From: JANWXR01 sp033577755
GTDB lineage: Bacteria; Chloroflexota; Anaerolineae; Anaerolineales; UBA6663
Direction: 5' to 3'
NCBI GenBank assembly: GCA_033577755.1
Contig: JAVQXV010000011.1
Coordinates: 1-38,416 of the forward strand
Length of the DNA: 38,416 bases
Program-made: the position numbers and the translations under genes
In this document: positions 31,715 through 38,075 of the stretch, in pieces
Layout: each line of letters opens with the position of its first letter
Position numbering within the stretch: the first letter of the stretch is position 1
The notes under the pieces: model-generated
What the model was told of the DNA's origin: nothing
Seen by the model: the letters and a program-made list of their open reading frames with translations, nothing else
The model's database searches: none

Positions 31715-32491
31715 ATGCAACTCTCCATCGGCCAGATGCATCTCTACCTCGGCGAGCCGGAGCGCAACTTCGAGCACGTGCGCGATTGGACGTGCGAAGC
31801 CGCCCGGCGCGGCTCGGCCCTCGTCGTCTTCCCCGAACTCTGGCCGACGGCCTACGATCTGGAGAACTGGCCCCAGCACGCCGACGCGCTCGGCGAAGGG
31901 ATGTTCGCGCGCCTGAGCGCCTTAGCAAAAGAACAGCGGATTGCGATTGCCAGCTCGGTGCTCGAAAAGAAGGACGGCCGCGCGTACAACACCTTCGCGC
32001 TGTACGATGCACACGGCGAACTCATCGGCCTGTACCGCAAAGTCCACCTTGTGCCGATGCTCGACGAGCCGAAGTGGCTGGCCGCCGGCGACTCGCTTGC
32101 GCTTGTCGAGACGGAGTGGGGGATGACGGGCCTGGGCATCTGCTACGACCTGCGCTTCCCCGAGATGTGGCGCCGCTACGCGCTCGGCGGAGCGCAGCTG
32201 TTCCTGCTCCCCGCCGAGTGGCCAACGCGCCGCGCTGCGCACTGGCAGACTTTGCTGCGCGCCCGCGCCATCGAGAATCAGGTCTTCGTCGCCGCCTGCA
32301 ACCGCGTGGGCGAGAGCAAGGGTGAGAGCTTCGCCGGGCGCAGCGCCGTGATTGACCCCTGGGGCGATGCTGTGGTAGAGGCCGGCCCAGAAGTCGAAAC
32401 GCTGCTGACCTGTGAAATTGACCTGACGAAAGTGAACGACATCCGGCAGCGCATCCCCGTCTTCAAAGACCGCCGGCCGGACTTATATTGA
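31715..32491 (+). CDS. Carbon-nitrogen hydrolase (nitrilase superfamily), omega-amidase-like
   Basis: This 258-residue cytosolic amidase has the Glu-Lys-Cys triad: Glu41 (FPELW), Lys109 (YRKVHLV) and Cys143 (GICYDLRFPE). The last motif, with RFPE, fits the NIT2/YafV omega-amidase branch, which repairs or clears alpha-keto amides, but other small amidases share it. SD CGGAGG is about 9 nt before the ATG. It stands alone between a terminator and a convergent small gene that ends 12 bp away. Confidence 0.92.
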   Translation: MQLSIGQMHLYLGEPERNFEHVRDWTCEAARRGSALVVFPELWPTAYDLENWPQHADALGEGMFARLSALAKEQRIAIASSVLEKKDGRAYNTFALYDAHGELIGLYRKVHLVPMLDEPKWLAAGDSLALVETEWGMTGLGICYDLRFPEMWRRYALGGAQLFLLPAEWPTRRAAHWQTLLRARAIENQVFVAACNRVGESKGESFAGRSAVIDPWGDAVVEAGPEVETLLTCEIDLTKVNDIRQRIPVFKDRRPDLY

Positions 32492-32503
32492 CTCCGCCGG
32501 CGT

Positions 32504-32701
32504 TCAAAGCCCCAGCGCCCGCGCAATCTCCCCCCAGTTCACCAGCACGAAAATCCCCAGCGCCATGCCGGCGATGACGGCGCAGCCGCAGGCAAAGACG
32601 CGCACGGTGAACTTCAACACGCGCTGGAGGATGCCCCACACCACCGCCAGCGCGATGAGGACGATCACGACAGTGAAATAATCAAGGTTGCTCAGGTCCA
32701 C
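32504..32701 (-). CDS. Small two-helix membrane protein
   Basis: This 65-residue protein has hydrophobic segments at about 8-26 and 34-56, with a CGC motif in the second. It is read from a GTG at 32701 with SD AAGGAG about 9 nt ahead. A longer open frame extends upstream, but it runs through the CGAATG word array and encodes repetitive His/Ser/Cys/Val text, so I exclude it. No family was recognised. Confidence 0.6.
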   Translation of the reverse strand: MDLSNLDYFTVVIVLIALAVVWGILQRVLKFTVRVFACGCAVIAGMALGIFVLVNWGEIARALGL

Positions 32702-32774
32702 ATTCCGCTCTCCTTCGCGCTGATTATACAGCCGCCGAGGAGCCGTTCTTGCACTTTCATCGTTATTAGTAGAG

Positions 32775-33055
32775 GTGCCGGTTTCCGGAGAACACGAATG
32801 GATACGAATGAGTACGAATGGTGAACATGAATGAGCACGAATAGGGAAACACGAATAGGCACGAATGGATAGGAATGAGAGATGAATTCGGTTGGGGTTG
32901 CCTTTCGCGCCGATTCGCGGAATTCGATGCGGAGTTTTTGGCATCGAATGGCACAAATGAACGCGAATGGGGGAACATGAATGGACGCGAATGAGGGCGA
33001 ATGGCACGAATGGTGAACACGAATGGACACGAATGAGTATGAATGAGCATGAATG
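32775..33055. repeat. Word-repeat array (CACGAATGRAYACGAATG)
   Basis: About 280 bp consists largely of degenerate copies of ACGAATG separated by 2-8 bases (for example TACGAATGAGTACGAATG). A non-repetitive stretch of about 45 bases lies near 32893-32937. All copies have the same direction here. The apparent open frames on the minus strand are by-products of the repeat. Confidence 0.8.
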
Positions 33056-33099
33056 CAGGCGTCGGCTTCGCTCATAGACATAGAAGCGCGCTCAGGGGA

Positions 33100-33251
33100 G
33101 CAGCGGGCGTCCGGCGATTACTGCTTCGGCTTCGCTCAGCGTCCGCTCAGGATGCCCGCCGCGTAGAGCATCCTGAGCGTGGCTTCGCTTCGCGAAGCTC
33201 GCCGAAGGACGAAGAGGCGGCCGGTTTCCTGACAAACCTTTGCGTGCACAC
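33100..33251 (-). mobile_element. Scrambled copy (copy 4) of the 103-bp element, reverse orientation
   Basis: CTGACAAACCTTTGCGTGCA and the following CAC end at 33251 and are the complement of the element's left end. Inward, GGCGGCCGGTTTC and further copies of CTTCGCTCAGCGTCCGCTCA match interior words, but order and length differ, and the other terminus is absent. No target duplication was found. It looks like a rearranged remnant. Confidence 0.6.
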
Positions 33252-33408
33252 GTACACCTGCGGCAAAGCCGGGATGGTGGTTGTCGGTGCCGCTACGCGC
33301 AAGCGCTTGTACCCGGCCCGTGGAGTGCTCAAGTCCGGCGTCGCCGTTGACCCAAACCATCTCCGGCCTGATGCTCATCACAATACCTCTGCGTTAGATG
33401 CCGGTGTA

Positions 33409-33437
33409 TGTAACCTTTGGGCGCTGTCTTCGTCCAA
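33409..33437 (+). promoter_or_regulatory. ECF-type promoter site C (DUF2892 gene)
   Basis: TGTAACCTT (33409-33417), 13 nt, CGTCCAA (33431-33437), 34 nt before the DUF2892 ATG. It shares layout and spacing with the sites at 12923, 13854 and 15068, although it lies 20 kb from the sigma gene. Confidence 0.65.
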
Positions 33438-33471
33438 AAGACAGGATACATTCATTCAAGGAGACGACACC

Positions 33472-33690
33472 ATGAGCAACTTCTTCAAAGTCAACGAGGC
33501 CGTTTGGGACCGCGCGCTCCGCATCCTGCTCGGCGCGGTGCTGCTGTACCTGGGCTGGGGCGGCGTGGTCACCGGCACGCTCGGCGTTGTGCTGCAATAC
33601 CTGGGCTTCGTGCCGCTGCTCACCGGCATCATCGGCTGGTGCCCGCTGTATTCCATCCTGAAAATCAGCACGCGCGGGCAGAAGGCCTAA
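33472..33690 (+). CDS. DUF2892 (YgaP-type transmembrane) protein
   Basis: This 72-residue inner-membrane protein has two hydrophobic segments (about 17-31 and 35-54) and the family motif GWCPLY (Cys57). In YgaP, such a membrane pair is fused to a rhodanese; free-standing copies are common next to thiol enzymes. SD AAGGAG lies about 9 nt before the ATG. ECF-type site C precedes it. The next gene on this strand fuses the same domain to thioredoxin, so both probably serve membrane-linked thiol chemistry. Confidence 0.9.
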   Translation: MSNFFKVNEAVWDRALRILLGAVLLYLGWGGVVTGTLGVVLQYLGFVPLLTGIIGWCPLYSILKISTRGQKA

Positions 33691-33718
33691 GAAACTCGGC
33701 CTGCCGGTAAATCGAGGG

Positions 33719-33758
33719 ACGAATAAACGAATGGCTGCCGCGCCATTCGTTTATTCGT
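33719..33758. repeat. Perfect 16-bp inverted repeat made of CGAAT words
   Basis: ACGAATAAACGAATGG (33719-33734) and its exact complement (33743-33758) flank an 8-nt loop. It uses the same CGAAT word as the array at 32775-33055 but as an inverted pair. It lies 28 bp after the DUF2892 stop and could act as a terminator on either strand. Confidence 0.7.
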
Positions 33759-33775
33759 TGTAACTGCTCAGCCGT

Positions 33776-33843
33776 CCTGATTTATCCGCAGATGACGCAG
33801 CGTTCCGCAGAGAAAATCTGCGGCCATCTGTGACATCTGTGGA
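33776..33843. repeat. Dispersed repeat CCTGATTTATCCGCAGATGA, copy X
   Basis: The 25 bp at 33776-33800 are identical to 37284-37308. They are followed by a hairpin (CGCAGA...TCTGCG, 33806-33822) and degenerate ATCTGTG words. In copy Y the hairpin is kept with changed base pairs and the 103-bp element has inserted just after it. No gene lies in 33691-33902. Confidence 0.7.
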
Positions 33844-33902
33844 TTCTTCATTGACGGCCGGAAGCTGTTCAGCCTTTAGCCTTTGCGACCGGGGCGCACT
33901 TC

Positions 33903-34421
33903 ATGTCAACAACCTCTCTACGTGACCAGCTGCTTCACTCCGCCAGGCCCATCATCGTGGATGTGTGGGCGCCGTGGTGTCTGCCGTGCCGCACCCTCTC
34001 CCCGATGCTGGAGCAGGCGCGCCGGCAATACGGCGGCCGGGTGGAGGTCATCAAGCTCAACGCCGATGAGTCGCCCGAAGAGGCGCAGGCGCTGGGCGTG
34101 CTCGGCATCCCGACGCTCGTCGTGTTCCGCAATGGGCAGGAAATCGCGCGCCGCACCGGCCTCCCCTCGCCCGAGGAACTGAACGCGCTGTTCGAGGCGG
34201 CGCTGAGCGGACAGGCGCAGCGAAGCGCCGGGCCGAGCCGCGCCGACCGCGCCCTGCGCTTGTTCGCGGCGCTGGTGCTGTTCGGGCTGGGAGTGTTCAC
34301 CGGCCCCTCGTGGGTGCTGCTGGCGGTCAGCGCGCTGGTCGCCTTCAGCGCCGTGTACGACCGCTGCCCGCTCTGGCGCGCAATCCGGGCGCGGCTTCAG
34401 GGCGCGGGGAGCGGCTCGTAG
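33903..34421 (+). CDS. Thioredoxin-DUF2892 fusion protein
   Basis: This 172-residue protein has an N-terminal thioredoxin domain (about 5-105) with active site WCLPC (Cys26, Cys29) in place of the common WCGPC, and cis-Pro70 in GIPTLVVF. A linker rich in Ala/Ser leads to two hydrophobic helices (about 117-150) ending in YDRCPLW (Cys155), which is the DUF2892 pattern. The thioredoxin would be tethered to the inner face of the membrane because there is no signal peptide. Its last 25 bases overlap the convergent lipoprotein gene. The separate DUF2892 gene lies 212 bp upstream. Confidence 0.88.
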   Translation: MSTTSLRDQLLHSARPIIVDVWAPWCLPCRTLSPMLEQARRQYGGRVEVIKLNADESPEEAQALGVLGIPTLVVFRNGQEIARRTGLPSPEELNALFEAALSGQAQRSAGPSRADRALRLFAALVLFGLGVFTGPSWVLLAVSALVAFSAVYDRCPLWRAIRARLQGAGSGS

Positions 34422-35146
34422 CGCCGCGCGACGACGGCCTGCCCGGCTTCGCTCTGCGCCCACGCCAAAAAGTCGCGCGCCGGGCCGGTCGGCTCCACCG
34501 GCGCGACCGCGACGATGAGCGCGCGCGGTGGGGTGTCCACCGCAATTACTTTCACCAAGTCGGATACTTCGGGCGCAGGCAGGAGCGTGAGCGCGCCCTG
34601 ACTCTGCGCCAGCAGCTCGCGCGCGGCAGCCCAAGTCGGCGCGATGAGGGCGCTGCGGGTAATGGTCTCGAAGGCCAGCGCGCGCGCGCCGTCCGACCCG
34701 TCTTCGCGCACGATGACGGTGACGGGCGCGGACGGCCCGCCGACCTGCGCCCAGCTCGTGATCTCCCCGGCGACGATGGCCCGCACCTGCGCCAGGCTCA
34801 GCGCGTTGACGGGATTGTTTGGGTGGACGACGACGGCGAAGGCGACGTAGCCGAGCGGCGTGGCGAACTGGCCGGGCGCCGGGTTGGCCGTCAGCCCGAG
34901 GTCGGCGTTGCGGGCCGCCAGCTCCGCCGGCAGGGCAGATTGCGCAACGACCATCACGCGCGGCGCGGCGCCCACGTCCTTGTAGGCCGCGACCAGGTCG
35001 GTCAGCAGCGGCGCGGTCAGGTCGGTGGCGGCAACCGTGAAGTCGGGCGCGGGGGTCGTCGCGGTCGGTGCGGCGCAGCCGGCGAGCAGCGCAACGCCCA
35101 TCAGCCACGCTCCAATCCCCAATCCCCAATCTCTCCGCTGCTTCAT
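34397..35146 (-). CDS. PstS-like solute-binding lipoprotein
   Basis: This 249-residue precursor has lipobox LLAGC (Cys24) and a periplasmic-binding-protein-like domain. ADLGLTANPAPGQF, VVVHPNNPVNALSLAQVRAI-type text and EITSWAQVGG near the middle resemble PstS-like (phosphate or other oxyanion) binding proteins. No permease or ATPase gene is adjacent, so it may be an orphan or a sensor. It starts at ATG 35146, overlapping the uppP stop (ATGA). Codons for residues 5-13 consist of the word GGGGATTGGGGATTGG, an intergenic-type repeat read as WGLGIGAW. Confidence 0.75.
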   Translation of the reverse strand: MKQRRDWGLGIGAWLMGVALLAGCAAPTATTPAPDFTVAATDLTAPLLTDLVAAYKDVGAAPRVMVVAQSALPAELAARNADLGLTANPAPGQFATPLGYVAFAVVVHPNNPVNALSLAQVRAIVAGEITSWAQVGGPSAPVTVIVREDGSDGARALAFETITRSALIAPTWAAARELLAQSQGALTLLPAPEVSDLVKVIAVDTPPRALIVAVAPVEPTGPARDFLAWAQSEAGQAVVARRYEPLPAP

Positions 35147-35967
35147 CCGGCCAACAGCCCAAACATCAGGCACGCCGCACTTGCCGCTGCGCAGTACACG
35201 GCGAAGCCGTAGAACGAGCGCCGGCGCAGGAAGGCCAGCAGCCAGCCGATGCTCAGGTAGCCGACGACGGCGGCGGCGATGAAGCCGGTGCTGACGGGCA
35301 GCACGTAGTCGCTGAAGTTGGGGATGGCGAGCAGGTCGTTGAGGGCGACCAGCCCGGCGCCGAGCATGACGGGCACGGACATCAGGAAGCTGAAGCGCGC
35401 CGCCGCCGGTCGGTCGAGGCCGCGCGCCAGCCCGCCCGCCATCGTCGCGCCGGAGCGCGAGACGCCCGGCAGAATCGCCAGCGCCTGCATCAGGCCGATG
35501 ATGAGCGCATCCAGCCAGGTGAGCGTGGTCAGGTCGCGCAGGCGCTGGCCGTAGCGCTCACTGAAGGCGAGCAGGGCGGCGGTGAGCAGCAGCAGCGCAG
35601 CCACAGCCGGCGGGCTGGCGAAGACGCTCTCGAAGAAATCCTTGAACAAAAAGCCGAGCACCACGGCGGGGACGGTCGCCAGCGCCACGAACCAGCCGAG
35701 GCGCGCATCCGGCGTGGCGAACGGCTGTTGCTGCCACAGGGCGGTGAGCACCGCGCGCAGCAGATACAGCAGGTCTTTCCAAAAGTACGTGATGACGGCG
35801 ACCAGCGTGCCGTTCTGCACCAGCACATCGAAGACGAACTTGGCCTTGGGGTCGAACCGCCAGCCGAGCAGCCACGGGACGAGGACCAGATGCGCGGAGG
35901 AGGAGATGGGCAGAAACTCGGTCAGGCCCTGGATGATGCCGAGGAGGAGGGCTTGGAGCAAGTCCAT
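35143..35967 (-). CDS. uppP: Undecaprenyl-diphosphatase (BacA/UppP family)
   Basis: This 274-residue membrane enzyme recycles undecaprenyl pyrophosphate to the monophosphate for cell-wall synthesis; overproduction gives bacitracin resistance in model bacteria. The motif QGLTEFLPISSSAHL (about 13-27) and the second motif PGVSRSGAT (about 167-175) form the active site between helices. Length and helix count are normal. It follows tgt after a word-repeat spacer and overlaps the lipoprotein gene. No SD is visible before its ATG. Confidence 0.96.
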   Translation of the reverse strand: MDLLQALLLGIIQGLTEFLPISSSAHLVLVPWLLGWRFDPKAKFVFDVLVQNGTLVAVITYFWKDLLYLLRAVLTALWQQQPFATPDARLGWFVALATVPAVVLGFLFKDFFESVFASPPAVAALLLLTAALLAFSERYGQRLRDLTTLTWLDALIIGLMQALAILPGVSRSGATMAGGLARGLDRPAAARFSFLMSVPVMLGAGLVALNDLLAIPNFSDYVLPVSTGFIAAAVVGYLSIGWLLAFLRRRSFYGFAVYCAAASAACLMFGLLAG

Positions 35968-36015
35968 GATGATTGATGACTGAAGACTGGAGACTGATGA
36001 CTGATGACTAAAGAC
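35968..36015. repeat. Word-repeat spacer (word GATGACTGAAGACTG)
   Basis: The whole space between tgt and uppP is GATGACTGAAGACTGGAGAC-type words in one direction. The array supplies the final codons and the TAG stop of tgt (36008-36010). Confidence 0.75.
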
Positions 36016-37117
36016 TGCCGACGGGCTGATAGGCGGCGAGGAAGCCGGCGGCGTAGTCGGCGAAGGTGTTGTTCAGGATGGCGTTGCGCATCTCGCGCAT
36101 CAGGGTGAGCAGCAGATGGACGTTGTGCAGGGTCAGCAGCACCGCGCCGAGGATTTCCTTTGAAACGACCAGGTGGCGGACGTAGGCACGGGTGAAGTGG
36201 GCGCAGCAGTAGCACGTGCAGCCCGGCTCGACGGGCAGCGGGTCGCGGGCGAAGGCGGCGTTGTTCAGGTTGAGCCGCCCGGCCCGCGTGAGCGCCGCGC
36301 CGTTGCGCGCCAGCCGGGTGGGCAGCACGCAATCGAACATGTCCATGCCGCGCGCCACGCCGTTCACCAAATCCTCCGGCGAGCCGACGCCCATCAGGTA
36401 ACGCGGCTTGTCGGCGGGCAGCAGCGGCTCCACCACGTCGAGCGTGGCGTGCATCTGCTCCTTGGTCTCGCCGACCGCCAGCCCGCCGACGGCATAGCCC
36501 GGGAAATCGAGCGCGGTGAGGGTGCGCGCCGACTCCTCGCGCAGGTCGGGGAAGATGCCGCCCTGCACGATGCCGAACAGGGCCTGATCGCTGCGGGTCT
36601 TGGCGCGCAAACAGCGCTCGGCCCAGCGGTGCGTGCGGTCGAGGGCGAGGCGGTTGTAGTCGCGATCGAGCGGCGGCGCGCACTCGTCGAAGGCCATGAT
36701 GATGTCCGCGCCGAGGTTCTCCTGAACGGCGATGGACTTTTCCGGGGTGAAGCGGTGGGTCGAGCCGTCGAGGTGGCTCTTGAAGGTCACGCCGTCGTCG
36801 TCAATGCGGCGGATGTCGCTGAGGGAGAAGACTTGAAAGCCGCCGGAGTCGGTGAGCAGGGGGCCGTCCCACTGCATGAAGGCGTGTAGCCCGCCGAGGT
36901 CGCGCACCAGCTCGTCGCCGGGGCGGAGGTAGAGGTGATAGGTGTTGGCGAGCACCAGCGTCGCGCCGAGTTCCTTCAACTGCGCCGGGGTGAGGGCTTT
37001 GACCGTGCCCGCCGTGCCCACCGGCGCGAAGACCGGCGTGAGCAGGTCGCCGTGCGGCGTGCGGAAGACGCCGGCGCGCGCGCGGCCTGAGCGGGCGTGA
37101 AGCTCAAACTCGAACAT
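36008..37117 (-). CDS. tgt: tRNA-guanine transglycosylase
   Basis: This 369-residue enzyme exchanges guanine 34 for preQ1 in GUN-anticodon tRNAs during queuosine synthesis. DSGGFQVFSL (Asp90) is the base-binding acid motif. DCVLPTRLARNG carries the catalytic Asp. CTCYCCAH near residue 300, with a later His, forms the structural zinc site. The start at 37117 is preferred because family similarity begins at FEFELHARSGRARAG and a TACAAT box (37125-37130) ends 7 nt before it, implying a leaderless message. The last residues before the stop come from the word-repeat array. No other queuosine gene is in the window. Confidence 0.96.
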   Translation of the reverse strand: MFEFELHARSGRARAGVFRTPHGDLLTPVFAPVGTAGTVKALTPAQLKELGATLVLANTYHLYLRPGDELVRDLGGLHAFMQWDGPLLTDSGGFQVFSLSDIRRIDDDGVTFKSHLDGSTHRFTPEKSIAVQENLGADIIMAFDECAPPLDRDYNRLALDRTHRWAERCLRAKTRSDQALFGIVQGGIFPDLREESARTLTALDFPGYAVGGLAVGETKEQMHATLDVVEPLLPADKPRYLMGVGSPEDLVNGVARGMDMFDCVLPTRLARNGAALTRAGRLNLNNAAFARDPLPVEPGCTCYCCAHFTRAYVRHLVVSKEILGAVLLTLHNVHLLLTLMREMRNAILNNTFADYAAGFLAAYQPVGSL

Positions 37118-37124
37118 GGCCGTG

Positions 37125-37130
37125 ATTGTA
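37125..37130 (-). promoter_or_regulatory. TACAAT box placed for a leaderless tgt transcript
   Basis: TACAAT on the minus strand ends 7 nt before the tgt ATG, so the start site would fall on or next to the start codon. No -35 match was found. Confidence 0.45.
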
Positions 37131-37185
37131 CACGGCAATCGCGTCTCTACGACACAAACTACGGCTTCACCTTCACCGCGAAGGC

Positions 37186-37220
37186 GCGAAGAGCGCGGCG
37201 AAGAGCGCGGCGAAGGGCGC
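37186..37220. repeat. Tandem 12-bp repeat (GCGAAGAGCGCG), about three units
   Basis: Two perfect units (37186-37197, 37198-37209) and one imperfect unit (37210-37220), preceded by related GCGAAGGC words. It lies upstream of tgt. No gene is seen in 37118-37483. Confidence 0.65.
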
Positions 37221-37283
37221 AAAGAGGTCGCTTTGGCATCCCGGCGTAAAACGCCCGCTCCAAGGCCCTAAACGGCGCTCCTG

Positions 37284-37330
37284 CCTGATTTATCCGCAGA
37301 TGACGCAGCTGTTCGCACAGAAAATCTGTG
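37284..37330. repeat. Dispersed repeat CCTGATTTATCCGCAGATGA, copy Y, interrupted by the 103-bp element
   Basis: 25 bp (37284-37308) are identical to 33776-33800. A hairpin CACAGA-AAA-TCTGTG (37316-37330) follows. The 103-bp element starts at the next base, and the repeat resumes at 37434 with AATCTGTG. Copy X represents a similar but uninterrupted locus. Confidence 0.7.
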
Positions 37331-37441
37331 GTGTGCACGCAAAGGTTGTCAGGGAACGTGCCGCCCCTTCGACTACCGCTTCGCTTCGCTCAGCGTCCGC
37401 TCAGGGTGCGGCTGACATGTTTTGCGTGTACACAATCTGTG
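37323..37441. mobile_element. 103-bp miniature inverted-repeat element (copy 2) with 8-bp target duplication
   Basis: The element proper is 37331-37433, exactly as long as copy 1. Its ends are GTGTGCACGCAAA and the complement of GTGTACACGCAAA, extending to an 18/22 match. It is flanked by AATCTGTG (37323-37330 and 37434-37441). Its insertion lies 43 bp upstream of the DUF4258 gene. Confidence 0.9.
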
Positions 37442-37471
37442 ACCATCAAGGGCAAGGCCGCCGGAATACCG

Positions 37472-37477
37472 TAAAAT
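37472..37477 (+). promoter_or_regulatory. TAAAAT box placed for a leaderless DUF4258 transcript
   Basis: TAAAAT ends 6 nt before the GTG start at 37484, the same distance as TATAAT before the DUF72 ATG. There is no room for an SD. Confidence 0.4.
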
Positions 37478-37483
37478 AGGGGC

Positions 37484-37768
37484 GTGGCAAGCCGAACGCT
37501 CACCCGAATGCGCGAGCGGATTCGCGCCCGGCAGTATGTGATGACCCTGCATGCCGAAGAAGAGATGGACAACGACGGATTGACCATTTATGATGTGGAG
37601 AGCGTGATCCTCACCGGCGAGATTATCGAACAGCAACGGGACCGCAAAAGCAGGGAACGCAAGTACCTGGTGCGCGGGCAAACCATAGACGGCGAGCACA
37701 CTGCCGTCGTCGTCAGCAAATTCGGACCGACCGGCAAACTCGTTATTCTCACAGTCTATGTCGAATAA
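37484..37768 (+). CDS. DUF4258 domain protein, putative toxin of an MqsRA-like pair
   Basis: This 94-residue protein is basic at its N terminus, with the DUF4258 pattern QYVMTLHAEEEMDNDGLTI followed by DVESVILTGEIIEQQ and KYLVRGQTIDGEHTAVVV. DUF4258 proteins share the fold of MqsR/RelE-type RNases and are often encoded just before a YgiT-type zinc-finger antitoxin. That partner follows here by 1 nt but is broken. It starts with GTG and is probably leaderless. Toxicity is inferred from family and context only. Confidence 0.82.
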   Translation: MASRTLTRMRERIRARQYVMTLHAEEEMDNDGLTIYDVESVILTGEIIEQQRDRKSRERKYLVRGQTIDGEHTAVVVSKFGPTGKLVILTVYVE

Positions 37769-37769
37769 C

Positions 37770-38012
37770 ATGAAGACACGAACTGTCACTTGCGATAGCT
37801 GCGGCCGCCGAGGGGCGCAAATCCGGTAACTGATCCGCAGCTAGGGGAAAGGGGCCAGCCTGCTCGTCATCGAGAACGTGTCGGTCGTGGTCTGCCCCCA
37901 CTGCGGCGAAAGCTATTTGACCGCGGAAACGCTGCACGAACTCGAACGGATTAAGCTTCACCGGCGGAGCCTGGCCAGGCCCAGGCAGGTCGCGGTCGCA
38001 AGCTACGTGTAG
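37770..38012 (+). pseudogene. YgiT/MqsA-type zinc-finger antitoxin with two in-frame stop codons
   Basis: Read from the ATG at 37770 in one frame, the 80-codon sequence keeps all family marks. CDSC (Cys8, Cys11) and CPHC (Cys42, Cys45) form the zinc site, and GASLLVIENVSVVVCPHCGE and the tail LTAETLHELERIKLHRRS follow. Codon 20 is TAA (37827-37829) and codon 25 is TAG (37842-37844). Relatives have a Tyr at the second position (TRSYG). The rest of the frame is intact to TAG 38010-38012. Recent inactivation, an internal restart such as the GTG at codon 37, or stop readthrough are possible. Confidence 0.8.
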
Positions 38013-38075
38013 AGGCAGGTGGAAACGACCGTGGCGTAGGCTGTGGCCTTGCGATTCGTAACACGGCACAGGTTG

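Noticed and set aside
32704..33081. Open frames encoding repeated His/Ser/Cys/Val/Phe text on the minus strand
   Set aside because: They are translations of the CGAATG word array; the repeat lacks in-frame stops, and the peptide pattern merely follows the DNA word.
33760..33778. GTAAC followed by CGTC upstream of the thioredoxin-DUF2892 gene as a fifth ECF site
   Set aside because: The start of TGTAAC to CGTC is only 14 nt instead of 22, the CCTT part is missing, and it lies in a repeat; the spacing rules it out.
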